Source: Pseudoalteromonas denitrificans DSM 6059 (GTDB taxonomy: Bacteria > Pseudomonadota > Gammaproteobacteria > Enterobacterales > Alteromonadaceae). From it: a stretch of DNA of 64,000 nucleotides. How positions within the stretch are numbered: position 1 is the first letter of the stretch; each line of letters starts with the position of its first letter. Below are positions 8,116-18,500 of the stretch, one piece after another. Both the position numbers and the translations under genes were made by a program. Where the stretch lies: positions 124,001 through 188,000 of the forward strand of contig NZ_FOLO01000003.1 of the NCBI RefSeq assembly GCF_900112265.1. Direction: 5' to 3'. The notes below the pieces were generated by a model. The model did not search any database. It was not told the origin of the DNA and was given only the letters and a program-made list of their open reading frames with translations.

Positions 8116-9336
8116 ATGAAAAAAATCCTCGTTATCGGCTACGTATGGCCAGAGCCTAATTCTTCGGCAGCTGGTACTCATATGCTCTCCTTGCTCCGTT
8201 CATTTAAAAAACAAGATTGGTTAGTTGAATTTGCAACACCTGCTCAAAAAACTGAACATATGACGGATTTAGATTTTGAAGGGATCACAAGTAAAATAAT
8301 TGCTCTTAACTGCACAAGTTTTGACGACTACATTCAAATTTTTCAACCTGATATTGTGATGTTTGATAGGTTCATGATGGAGGAACAATTTGGCTGGCGT
8401 ATTGATAAATATTGTCCTAATGCACTTAAAATTCTGGATACAGAAGATTTACAGTGTTTAAGAAATGCGAGGCACTCAGCTCATAAAAAAAATAGAGATA
8501 TGGAATTAGTTGACTTACATAGTGATATTGCAAAAAGAGAGATCGCAGCTATTTTGAGGTGTGATATTTCATTAATTATTTCTACTTATGAAATGAAATT
8601 ATTATCTGATACATTTAAAATTTCCTCTAAAATCCTCCACCACTTACCTTTCATGGTTGATTTAAAAAAAGTTCAGGGTAAAACAAAGTCATACGAAGAA
8701 CGTATTGATTTTATGACCATAGGTAACTTTCGTCACGCCCCTAATTGGGATGCTGTTTTATATTTACAAAAAATTTGGCCCCTGATCCGAAAAGAACTAC
8801 CAAATGCGCAATTAAATATTTATGGCTCTTACCCTCCGCCAAAAGCAACGGCTTTACACAACCCTAAAATAGGTTTTCATATTAAAGGCTGGGCAGATAA
8901 TGCTCTTGAAGTAATGGAAAATGCAAAACTTTGCTTAGCACCCTTACGATTTGGTGCTGGTATTAAAGGGAAACTATTAGATGCTATGATAGTTGGCACG
9001 CCTAGTATAACAACTCAAATAGGTGCTGAAGGAATGTTTGACGATGAAGTTTGGCCTGGTGCTATTGCTGATAACATTCATGATTTTGTTCATCAAGCTG
9101 TAACCTTATATCAAGATGAAAATAAATGGCACCATGCAAAAACATCCGCAAATACCTTACTTAAAAACAAGTATGATAGAGCCTTACTCGAAAAATCATT
9201 TATTTCTAAAATAAATGAAACTATCAGTGAGTTAGAAGTTCATAGGCTCGGTAATTTTACCGGGAGTATGCTGAAACACCATACTATGGCCAGTACAAAA
9301 TATATGGCTCAATGGATAGAAGCAAAAAATAAATAA
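8116..9336 (+). CDS. Glycosyltransferase, GT4-like
   Basis: 406 residues, soluble. The N-terminal half starts KKILVIGYVWPEPNSSAAGT, the first strand and loop of a GT-B acceptor domain. The C-terminal donor domain contains FMTIGNFRHAPNWDAV, LNIYGSYPP, FHIKGWAD and the nucleotide-sugar signature APLRFGAGIKGKLLDAM followed by GTPSITT, typical of family GT4/Glyco_trans_1_4. It would transfer a sugar from a nucleotide donor to a cell-surface polysaccharide or another acceptor. No polysaccharide cluster surrounds it, so the acceptor is unknown. AAGAGA precedes the ATG. Confidence 0.85.
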   Translation: MKKILVIGYVWPEPNSSAAGTHMLSLLRSFKKQDWLVEFATPAQKTEHMTDLDFEGITSKIIALNCTSFDDYIQIFQPDIVMFDRFMMEEQFGWRIDKYCPNALKILDTEDLQCLRNARHSAHKKNRDMELVDLHSDIAKREIAAILRCDISLIISTYEMKLLSDTFKISSKILHHLPFMVDLKKVQGKTKSYEERIDFMTIGNFRHAPNWDAVLYLQKIWPLIRKELPNAQLNIYGSYPPPKATALHNPKIGFHIKGWADNALEVMENAKLCLAPLRFGAGIKGKLLDAMIVGTPSITTQIGAEGMFDDEVWPGAIADNIHDFVHQAVTLYQDENKWHHAKTSANTLLKNKYDRALLEKSFISKINETISELEVHRLGNFTGSMLKHHTMASTKYMAQWIEAKNK

Positions 9337-9555
9337 AAAAAAGCGTGACAGTTTAAATTTTCAATTTAGAATTCACCTAAAAATATTGCGCAATCCTATT
9401 GATGACTTTGTGCAAATGAAAAGTTAAAACTTTAAATAATATCAAGAGTATCAATTTTTATTTATCTATAATAATTAATTTATACTTTTGATAAACCTAT
9501 CGCTACTCTCACTTTATTTTGGCTATAGTTTATTTAAACTTATCTGTGGAATATA

Positions 9556-10785
9556 TTGTTGAACAACGCTACTTTTACACAAAAAAGAAAATTCATTGTT
9601 AAGCTCGGTAAGATGCTACACAAATACGGCACACCAGCTTATCGGTTAGAAGCTCACTTACTGAATGTTGCAAAATCTTTTGGTTTACGCGCTTCATTTA
9701 TTATTACACCAACAGCCTTAACTTTTGTGATTTGGACTGAGGGTCATGAAAATGAATATACACATGCAGCTAGGGTTGAGCCAGGTGAGCTTGATTTAGG
9801 GTCTTTATCTCGTACAGATGAACTTGTTGATGAATTATCGAACGGCACACGTACTCTGAGCGAAGCGGATGAACGTTTAGATTATATCAACGACTTACCT
9901 AACCCTTATAATCGCATTGCTACCGGAATTGCATTTTCAATGTCAGGTGGTGCATTTGCGATGCTAATGGGCACTAGCTGGAATGATGCATTTTGGTCTG
10001 CTTGTCTTAGTCTAATTGTGTATATTTTTGTATTATGGTCTGAGCGCTCAAAAGGGGTTGCTCATATGCTCGAACCGCTTGTCGCTGTTGTTGCTGCATT
10101 ACTTGCTTGTGCCATCAGCACATATCTCGATCCAAGTATAAATATACGCTTAGTGATACTATCTGCTATTATAGTTTTTATTCCAGGGCTTGCTTTAACG
10201 CTCGGTTTAGCTGAGCTTTCTGCTCGGCATCTTGTATCTGGAACAGCGAGAGTAATGGATGCCATAATGCTGTTATTTAAACTCTATTTTGGTGCATTTT
10301 TAGGAATGGCTATTGGGTTTGCCTTATTCGGTCAAACTGAGTTTATTCCACCCCAGCCACTAGAAAAATGGACATCTTTAATTGCAATTGCCGTTTTATG
10401 TTCAAGTCTAATTGTTATTTTTAAAACAAAAGCCAAACATGCGACCTGGTCAATAGTATCTGGTTTTATTGCTTTTGGGTCGAGTTATTTAGGTGGTATA
10501 TACTTAGATTTTACGCTAGGTGCTTTTGTGGGGGCTTTTGCTGTTGGAATATATAGCAATCTTTTTACTCGCATAAAAAATGCACCTGCTTGCATTGTCT
10601 CTATGCAGGGACTCATTGTACTGGTACCTGGTAGCAAAACTTATATCGGTTTAAATGCTTTAATGTCAGGGCAAGAATTTTTACATACTGAACATATTGG
10701 ACAACAAACATTTATTATTTTCATGTCACTTATTGCTGGATTAATTTTCGCTAATGTTGCTCTTCCACCTAAAAAAAGTTTATAA
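9556..10785 (+). CDS. Threonine/serine exporter family protein (ThrE-like)
   Basis: 409 residues, starting at TTG 9556 with GTGGA upstream. The cytosolic N-terminal half has the DUF1212/ThrE signature (LGKMLHKYGTPAYRLEAHL ... FIITPTALTFVIW), and about ten membrane helices follow in two sets, the second set corresponding to the ThrE_2 domain (FVGAFAVGIYSNLFTRI ... IVLVPGSKTY). Members export threonine or serine using the proton gradient; here both halves are fused in one chain, as in Corynebacterium ThrE, rather than split as YjjP/YjjB. It is monocistronic. Confidence 0.88.
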   Translation: MLNNATFTQKRKFIVKLGKMLHKYGTPAYRLEAHLLNVAKSFGLRASFIITPTALTFVIWTEGHENEYTHAARVEPGELDLGSLSRTDELVDELSNGTRTLSEADERLDYINDLPNPYNRIATGIAFSMSGGAFAMLMGTSWNDAFWSACLSLIVYIFVLWSERSKGVAHMLEPLVAVVAALLACAISTYLDPSINIRLVILSAIIVFIPGLALTLGLAELSARHLVSGTARVMDAIMLLFKLYFGAFLGMAIGFALFGQTEFIPPQPLEKWTSLIAIAVLCSSLIVIFKTKAKHATWSIVSGFIAFGSSYLGGIYLDFTLGAFVGAFAVGIYSNLFTRIKNAPACIVSMQGLIVLVPGSKTYIGLNALMSGQEFLHTEHIGQQTFIIFMSLIAGLIFANVALPPKKSL

Positions 10786-10980
10786 AACAGGTCTAAATAT
10801 CATCTTAGATCTTTGGGACTCTAGTCATATTATACCTAAACTTTCTCTTGCCCCTCTAAATTCAAGAGGCAGTTTAGGCTGTAACTCAATGTAATTATTG
10901 GTAATAGTGAGTAATGCTTAATTATTCTTTTATATTGATGTGACATACTGGCCTTCATTGATAGTAAACAGGTTCTAAAA

Positions 10981-12369
10981 ATGAAGTTAAATCCCAGATA
11001 TAAAAATATGAGTTATATAATAATCACACTAATACTTTTTGGCTGTGGTGGTAGCTCAAATGACTCACATGAAAACGGCTATATTCAATTTTACAATGGC
11101 TCTTATAATAGCCCCAATACAACTCTTGTCATTGAAGATGTTATTCGCACAGGAGCTAACTTTGGGGAAGTTTCTACTCGCCATGGCTATCAAGCGGATA
11201 CCTATGAAATAAGCTATGAGCATCAAAAAGATGATGGAGATTGGAAATCAATTTATCAACAAGATATCAAAATAGATTCTGGGTATAAACAGTTATTACT
11301 AATGACGGGAGATTTTAAAAACCCAGATTTTACAGAAGTCACAATTAAAAACATAGATGTGAATGACAAAAACATTTTTAACCTTTCATTCATTAATACT
11401 ATACGCTCGGATGTAAATTTTGATGTTTATATGGCTGTTGACAATACCAGCTTTTCAGAAGCTAAATTAATAACAACAACCACTTCATTAATGGAAAGTG
11501 ATTTTATTAATTACTCACCTAACAGTTATACATTTTATATGACTAAAAGTGGTGAAAATGAAGTTATATTTAGTTCTGAGCAAACAAGTTTTTATGAGGG
11601 TTCTAGCTATTTAGCAATTATACGAGATGGTTTGAGTGTTGCTGATAACAGCATAATAATTGATATTGTCTCTGATACTAACCATACTACGACATTAAAA
11701 CATTCAGATGCCAAAGGGCAAATTCATTTTTATAATTCACTTAACCTATATGACAATGTGACATTCACTGCAACTAATCTTAATAACAGTACAGCACCAA
11801 TCATTGCCGATACCTTTTCAAGTTACATCAAACTTCCTCCGGCTGATTACAGCATCAGTATGAAAGATGAATTAACGGGTAAAAATATTATTGATAATTA
11901 TCTAATAACACTCAATCATGAAGAAAGCCTAGCTGCAATTGTTTATCAAGATGATAATCGGATTAATCCAAGCATGAAATCAATTACTGAAAACTTAACT
12001 CCAAACTCAATTTCTCATGATATTCAAATTATAAATTTAATAGATTCTTATGATGATATTTCTCTAAACCAGGTTGATGTTTATTTTACAAAAACAGGAC
12101 AAAGTATTGAAGATACAAAAAATCATGCTAAAGATATCAATAAATATGAACAAAAATCTTTAACTATTGATAATGATATTTATACAATACAAGTTGTTTT
12201 TGATGATAATGGTCAACTAAGAAGTTTAGTTACTATGACTGAGCAAGCTTTTACAGAGGAAGGACATTACGTATTAATACTTGAAGAGATTGATCATAGT
12301 GAAAACCATCCTGGTAAATTCAAAGTTACAATCGAACATACCCTAGCTAGCGCTTTTAAAAAGTATTAA
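10981..12369 (+). CDS. Predicted lipoprotein, DUF4397-like beta repeats
   Basis: 462 residues. N-terminal lipobox ILFGCGGSS with Cys at about 22 and no retention Asp at +2. The mature part has repeated beta-sandwich units beginning GYIQFYNGS, KGQIHFYNSL and HDIQIINLIDSYDD, with phrases such as PADYSISMKDELTG that resemble DUF4397 domains (repeats starting with hRhxN and describing Ig-like folds). No catalytic motif is seen; a cell-surface or periplasmic structural role is likely. It is isolated by about 200-base gaps on both sides. Confidence 0.7.
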   Translation: MKLNPRYKNMSYIIITLILFGCGGSSNDSHENGYIQFYNGSYNSPNTTLVIEDVIRTGANFGEVSTRHGYQADTYEISYEHQKDDGDWKSIYQQDIKIDSGYKQLLLMTGDFKNPDFTEVTIKNIDVNDKNIFNLSFINTIRSDVNFDVYMAVDNTSFSEAKLITTTTSLMESDFINYSPNSYTFYMTKSGENEVIFSSEQTSFYEGSSYLAIIRDGLSVADNSIIIDIVSDTNHTTTLKHSDAKGQIHFYNSLNLYDNVTFTATNLNNSTAPIIADTFSSYIKLPPADYSISMKDELTGKNIIDNYLITLNHEESLAAIVYQDDNRINPSMKSITENLTPNSISHDIQIINLIDSYDDISLNQVDVYFTKTGQSIEDTKNHAKDINKYEQKSLTIDNDIYTIQVVFDDNGQLRSLVTMTEQAFTEEGHYVLILEEIDHSENHPGKFKVTIEHTLASAFKKY

Positions 12370-12602
12370 CGATTTCATCTTTAGGAAATTATAAAAAATC
12401 ACTAAATACCACTAATACAAATATTTAGGCAAGGATGCCAATAAATAGCCGTCAACATTCTCAATTATTTAAATTTAGCCTCATTATTGTTCGTTTTATG
12501 TACTATTATTATTCTATTATTTTACTTGGTTGATGTATTTGTTGTAGCCAATGATAAATTGAAAATATTCGTTATTTTCGACTTAGCTTTAAGGTTGTAA
12601 AT

Positions 12603-13961
12603 ATGGCAAATTTTAAGCTCAACTTTCTTAAAGTACATGAATACATTAATTTTTTAATGTGCATGACGATATTAATTGCAACTCCTAGCTTCTGCTGGGC
12701 AGAAGAATCCTCCTCTATTGATAAAGTATTGTTATTTAAACAGGCTAATAAATTACTTTCTGATAATCAAATGCAACAACTACTTGATTACCTTTCCCCT
12801 CATGAACTTAATCTCGCTGGTAATGTACAATACGATTATTTATTAGGTATTGCTTTGTTGGATACTAAAAACGCAAGTTTAGCAGTCCAAGTTTTACAAA
12901 GAGCTATCGATGTATCTCCTAATTATGCCGGAGCTAGGCTTGCGCTTGCGCGTGCTTATTTTGATGTAGGCGACTTTGAAAGAGCTCAATATCACTTTGA
13001 GGTACTGCAATCACTGCCCCCTCCTGAAAATATTGCAAATGTAATTGATGAATACCTGCTTGCAATTCGAAGGAATTCAAACCAGTACTCACCTCACTTA
13101 ATTGGTTGGATTGAAACAAGTTTTGGTTATGATACTAATGCCAATGCAGCAACTGCCGATGATATTTTTCTTGGCTTTAAACTAAATGAACTTAATATTG
13201 AAAGTGACTCTGCATTTGCATCTATTTTAGCTGGTGCCTTTTATAATTATCCAATTAATACGCACTGGAATGTTAGTTCAGGTATTAATTTATCGCACAG
13301 GGTTAATACTGATGCGCATTTTGTAGATTTATCTAAATACCAAATAGATGCACGCATACAAAGAAAGTTTAATTTTGGAGATATATATTTTAAAGGAGAA
13401 GGAATAAAGACGTTAATTGATAATCACTCTAATCATAAACGTCTTCAAGGAGAATTTGGACTCAATATTAATGTAAACGATGACTATACAATAAATCTCA
13501 ATACTTTATATGCAGAACAAGATTTTACAGATATTTTAGAAATAAGAGATGTAGACTCTTACATGCTATCTTTAGGATTGATCCGTAATTTTTCAGGGTA
13601 TAACCAAATAGGTATGAATATAAGTTACGCCGAAGATGATGCGGTAAACTTTTCTAGCCCCTACTCTAATCAGCAAAAAAGTGTACAAATATTTTCTCGA
13701 TATCTCGTTGGTCAAAAAAGCTTTATTCGATTACAAGCTGCCGCAATAAAAATTGAATACGATAAACAATACTTCTTTTTTGGGACCGAGAGAGAAGATG
13801 ATAAATATGTTATTTCTGCAAGCTATGCTTGGTTAGATTTTCCAGCAACAAATTGGCAACTCACTACAAGCATTGATTGGATCAAACATGATTCAAATGT
13901 AAGTCTATATCAATATGACAGATTGCAAACTGCGCTTTATTTACGTAAAACGTTCAACTAA
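12603..13961 (+). CDS. TPR plus outer-membrane beta-barrel protein
   Basis: 452 residues. A signal sequence ends at FCWAEE (about 33). Residues 40-150 form TPR-like helices (YLLGIALLDTKNASLAVQVLQRAI, YAGARLALARAYFDVGDFERAQYHF). From about 165 to the end alternating beta strands end in an aromatic residue (LYLRKTFN), typical of an outer-membrane barrel. The arrangement, TPR in the periplasm then a barrel, is like SlpA/Slam (surface lipoprotein assembly modulator) and other TPR-porin exporters. It is the first gene of a tightly spaced block with a FecR protein (11 bases), a PKD/PQQ lipoprotein and a CHASE2 cyclase. Inference: it might move the PKD lipoprotein to the surface. Confidence 0.75.
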   Translation: MANFKLNFLKVHEYINFLMCMTILIATPSFCWAEESSSIDKVLLFKQANKLLSDNQMQQLLDYLSPHELNLAGNVQYDYLLGIALLDTKNASLAVQVLQRAIDVSPNYAGARLALARAYFDVGDFERAQYHFEVLQSLPPPENIANVIDEYLLAIRRNSNQYSPHLIGWIETSFGYDTNANAATADDIFLGFKLNELNIESDSAFASILAGAFYNYPINTHWNVSSGINLSHRVNTDAHFVDLSKYQIDARIQRKFNFGDIYFKGEGIKTLIDNHSNHKRLQGEFGLNINVNDDYTINLNTLYAEQDFTDILEIRDVDSYMLSLGLIRNFSGYNQIGMNISYAEDDAVNFSSPYSNQQKSVQIFSRYLVGQKSFIRLQAAAIKIEYDKQYFFFGTEREDDKYVISASYAWLDFPATNWQLTTSIDWIKHDSNVSLYQYDRLQTALYLRKTFN

Positions 13962-13972
13962 CTGGGTGTATT

Positions 13973-15535
13973 ATGCGTTATTTTATTTTCATAATTTCTT
14001 TAATTATATCAATTTTAATGAGTTTTAATGCCAGAGCTAATGTAGGTACTGTTTTATTTGCGATTGGAAAAACATCTGTTGAAAGACCATTGGTATCGGT
14101 CTTAAAAAAAGGAGACATTGTTTTAGTTGGTGACACGATAGTGACAGGAGATAAATCACGTGTGCAATTAAAAATGTCAGATGGTGCGCGTTTATCTATC
14201 AGACCTAATTCTAAACTTAATATTGAAAACTATTTATTTACTAAAAGTTCATCTGGCGCTGCAACAGCCTCAACTAGTGCTTTAAACCTACTTAAAGGTG
14301 GGTTTAGAACAATTACAGGCGCTATTTCGTCAGGACAAAATAAGTCTGGATATAAAGTTAAAACAGCTGTTGCGACTATTGGGATCCGTGGTACTGATTA
14401 CAGCGTTTTATTATGCCAAAGTGACTGCCAACCCTTAGAAGCATCTACCAAAACCCAAATTGATAATGGATTATATGCCGGTGTTTCTCAAGGAGCGATT
14501 GTCCTGCTTAATAAGGCAGGAGAACTTCAACTTAATGTTTCAGAGTCTGGCTATGTTGCCTCAATAGATACTTTACCCATTAAATTATTAGGTCCCCCAA
14601 GTTCTCTATTTGGACAGACAGTTCCTGTCAAAGAGTCTCAAACAAAAGAAGAGCCAGAAAATGTCACTTTATTGAGTGAAGTTAAAGTTTCTTCACCAAA
14701 ACCTATGGTAACAAAAGCAAATACTGCCATTGCAAAAAATGAGCAGGGTTTTGAAGAGGAAGTCATAATATCTCAAGTTGTTACGGATAGTAGTGGCAAT
14801 GAAATTATAATAGATAATGGTATTATTGATACAAAAAACAAATCCTTAGCTATTTCTCTCGCTAGCCAAAATACAACGCAATTGATTTTTAATGACCCCG
14901 ACAGTCTCACTTTTGATAATCAAAGTAATCTAACGGGTTTCATATTAAACCAGCAAGCTGTAAATATTGGCACTGCCCAAAACTTAAACACGGGTTTTGA
15001 CTCTGTAACCGGGTTTAGGTGGGGACGATGGAGCAATGGATTTACCAGTAGTGTCTCTGGGGACTCAATAGATCTTTCCGATCAAAGTTTACATTGGGTA
15101 AATAATGATAGCTTTAATAGCAGTATAGCCCTGCCACAAAGTGGTCAGGCACAATATGCTTTGACAGGTAATACAGATCCAACAAATAACTTAGGAAATA
15201 CAGGTATTTTAGGAACTGCTGATTTTTCAGCTAACTTCACTAATCAAACAGTTTCAAGCCGAATCTTATTAGGTATTAATAATCAGGTATGGCACGCAAA
15301 TGGTACTGGCTCTATTGCTTTAGGGCTAAATCAGTTTAATGGTAATTATAACTCGGTTTTAATTGATGGCTCTGAAGATGGTTCAGGTTCATTTTCTGGT
15401 TTTTTTAGCAATATGTTCAATGACTTACAAATACCAGAAGGAGCAGGTATGACTTACTATTTGCAAAACAATTCAGGTACGCAACAAGTTACCGGAAGTC
15501 TTATTTTTGGTAAAGCTCTTCAAGTACCACGTTAA
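13973..15535 (+). CDS. FecR-domain exported protein
   Basis: 520 residues. Signal peptide ends near NARA (about 23). The FecR domain spans about 25-150 (VGTVLFAIGKTSVERPLVSVLKKGD, GDKSRVQLKMSDGARLSIRPNS, VATIGIRGTDYSV). The remaining 350 residues, rich in Asn, Ser and Gly, form a beta domain (about 300-515, containing GFRWGRWSNGFTS) seen in other FecR-CHASE2 neighbours. Unlike classical FecR there is no cytosolic sigma-binding tail or membrane helix, so it is a periplasmic or surface protein, not an anti-sigma regulator. It lies 11 bases after the TPR-barrel gene and 12 bases before the PKD lipoprotein gene. Confidence 0.85.
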   Translation: MRYFIFIISLIISILMSFNARANVGTVLFAIGKTSVERPLVSVLKKGDIVLVGDTIVTGDKSRVQLKMSDGARLSIRPNSKLNIENYLFTKSSSGAATASTSALNLLKGGFRTITGAISSGQNKSGYKVKTAVATIGIRGTDYSVLLCQSDCQPLEASTKTQIDNGLYAGVSQGAIVLLNKAGELQLNVSESGYVASIDTLPIKLLGPPSSLFGQTVPVKESQTKEEPENVTLLSEVKVSSPKPMVTKANTAIAKNEQGFEEEVIISQVVTDSSGNEIIIDNGIIDTKNKSLAISLASQNTTQLIFNDPDSLTFDNQSNLTGFILNQQAVNIGTAQNLNTGFDSVTGFRWGRWSNGFTSSVSGDSIDLSDQSLHWVNNDSFNSSIALPQSGQAQYALTGNTDPTNNLGNTGILGTADFSANFTNQTVSSRILLGINNQVWHANGTGSIALGLNQFNGNYNSVLIDGSEDGSGSFSGFFSNMFNDLQIPEGAGMTYYLQNNSGTQQVTGSLIFGKALQVPR

Positions 15536-15547
15536 GGAGTGGTTGAA

Positions 15548-18500
15548 ATGAATACAAAATTGCTACCATTTTTAGATACATATTTTAAAAAATGTTTATT
15601 AATTATATTAAGTCTTTGTTTAATATCTTGTGGTAATAGTGAAGAAAGCGCAACTAACTCAGCATTGTTGGCATCACAATATACGATTAATGGCACAGCA
15701 GCAAAAGGCGCATTGATTAATGCAAGTGTAAATGTGTATGAAATGGATCAGACTGGTATGGTTATAAATTCAGAGCCTACTTTTCAAACAACAACAAATG
15801 GATCTGGTCAATTTTTAATTACTCTGAATTCATTTGAACAACCTCTGTTAATTAAAACATCTGGTGGTAAATATATTGATGAATCTGATCAAGAGCCAGA
15901 TATTAATTTAAAGAGAGTGATTAACTTTACCCAAGAACAAGGGCTCAGTTCAGTAATTAATCCAGGCGATAGCACGGCGGCGGTTACCATTTTGACATCA
16001 GCATTATTGCAGAAATCTTTAAATGAAACTCATGGAAATGCATTTTTTGCTACGTTAAATAATAATCGTGATAATGCACAGCAAGTATTTGGCTTTGACA
16101 TTTTTTCAACGCAACCTGCTGATACGATTTCTCCTGATGAAGCTTCATCTGAACAGGCAAAACAATACGCACTGTTATTAGGTGGCTTTGCAAATATTGT
16201 TAATAGATCAGGACTAGAGCTGGGTTTTTCAGTACCTAATTTTGATATTGTAGATGCGATTATAACTGATTTTAGTGATGGCATGCTTGATGGTAAATTG
16301 AATAATAATTTCATTTCAAAACAAAACTCAAATGATATAACAACGAATATTCCATCAAACATTAATTTAAATGACGAAATAAATCGGTTTAAAAATAATA
16401 ACTTTACAAGCTTTTCTCAAACAAGTTTGATCGAAATTGATGAAAACACACTGTCTCAAGATCATGCAGACAATAAGATGCCATCCATTGATGCAGGCAT
16501 AGATATCATAGTAAAAGAAAGTGAAGCAATACAAATAAAGGCAACTGCCAGCGATTCAGATGGCAGTATTGTACTAATACAATGGGAGCAAATATCTGGC
16601 CCCGAATTAATACTTTCAGACTCTCTCGAGTTTTCAATGACAGCACCTGAAGTGACACAAACAACAAGCGCAGTTTTACAAGTAACAGTGACTGACAATA
16701 GAGGCGCAATAAATCAAGATCAAATTAACATTACCATTGAGGATGTTGCAATTAATCAGAATCCAACAGCCAATGCAGGTCAAGACCAACAAGTTAATGA
16801 AGCACAAGTAATTTCACTATCTGGTCAAGCTTCAGATTCAGATGGCACGATAGTTGGTTTTAATTGGCAACAAACATCAGGTCCTAATGTTTCAATTTTA
16901 GATAATGATAAAGCAACAGCCAGTTTTACTGCTCCAAATGTATTATCAATTACTGAATTAATATTTAATTTCACTGTTACCGACAATAGCGGTGGCCAAG
17001 CAAGCGATCAAGTATCAATATTTGTATCTCCAGTTAATCAACCACCAAATGTAAATGCTGGGGCTGATCAATCTGTTAGCGAAAATACACAAGTCACAAT
17101 AACAGGAAGCGCACTAGATACTGATGGCAGCATTACAACATTAATTTGGACACAAACTTTTGGTCCAAATGTAGTCATTAATAATGCAAATACCTTAACG
17201 ATGAATTTTACAGCACCATCAGTTAGCCAAGCGACCACATTTACTTTTAGCTTATCGGCAACAGATAATGAAAATGCTACAAGTTCAGATAGTATTAATA
17301 TTATCGTTAACCCTCAAGGTAACTTAGCACCGACAGCAAATGCTGGCATAGATCAAGCGGTAGACTCAGGCACTAGTGTGAATTTAACCGGTTCAGGTTC
17401 TGATAGTGATGGGACTATTATTAGTTACTTATGGTTACAAACTTCAGGTACATCAGTATCCTTAATAAATGCTAATACAGCAAATGCCCACTTTGTTGCT
17501 CCCAATGTTTCATCAACTGAAATTTTAGTTTTTAGTCTCACTGTCACTGACAATTCTGCTGCAACAGGAGTTGATACAGTAAGCATTACCATTAACCCAA
17601 TAAACCAAGCCCCAACAGCTAATGCAGGTATAGATCAAACGGTAGACTCTGCTGCTACAGTTGATTTAATTGGCACAGGTTCAGATACAGATGGCACTAT
17701 TATTAGCTATCTGTGGACTCAAACTTCCGGCACAGCTGTTTCACTCAATAATGCAAATACTGCAAATGCAAGCTTTACAGCCCCTACTGTCACTTCAACA
17801 GAAATACTTATATTTAGTCTAACGGTGACAGATAATAATGATGCGGTAGGCATAGATAGTATCAGTATAACAGTACAAAGTGCTAACCAAGCTCCAACTG
17901 TAAATGCAGGTATAGATCAAAATGTAACATCAAACTCAAATATTACATTATCAGGCTCTGCATCAGACTCTGATGGCTCGATAATTAGCCATTTATGGAA
18001 ACAAACGGCTGGTACAAGTGTTTCACTTAATAATGCAACATCGCTAAGTGCTACTTTTACGGCGCCAATATTAAGCACGACAGAAGTACTTACATTTTCT
18101 TTAACTGTAACTGATAACTTAGATGCAACAGCAAGTGATTTGATAAATGTAACTGTAACACCGTTACAAAGCGGTACTTTATTATGGTCTTTTCAAACAT
18201 CTGGTCCCGTTTTATCTTCACCAGCACTCGATGTCAGTGGCAATATTCTTATTGGTTCAGATGATTTAAATTTATATTCAATATCTCCTACAGGAATCAA
18301 AAACTGGAACTTTACAGCAACAGGATTTGTTAGATCATCACCTATGTATACAAATACGGGTAACATTTATGTCGGTTCTAGCGATAATAAACTTTATGCG
18401 ATTGATAGTTCAGGAAATTTAATTTGGAATTTTCCAACAGCAAATGCGATTATTTCATCTCCAACGTTATTACCCAGTGGCAATATCTTTATTAGCTCTG

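Noticed and set aside
15539..15547. GTG start for the PKD/PQQ lipoprotein
   Set aside because: It overlaps the AAGGAG ribosome site that serves the ATG at 15548, which begins the lipoprotein signal.
16480..18168. CRISPR-like or satellite repeats
   Set aside because: The repeats are 282-285 bases, in frame, without spacers, and encode PKD domains.
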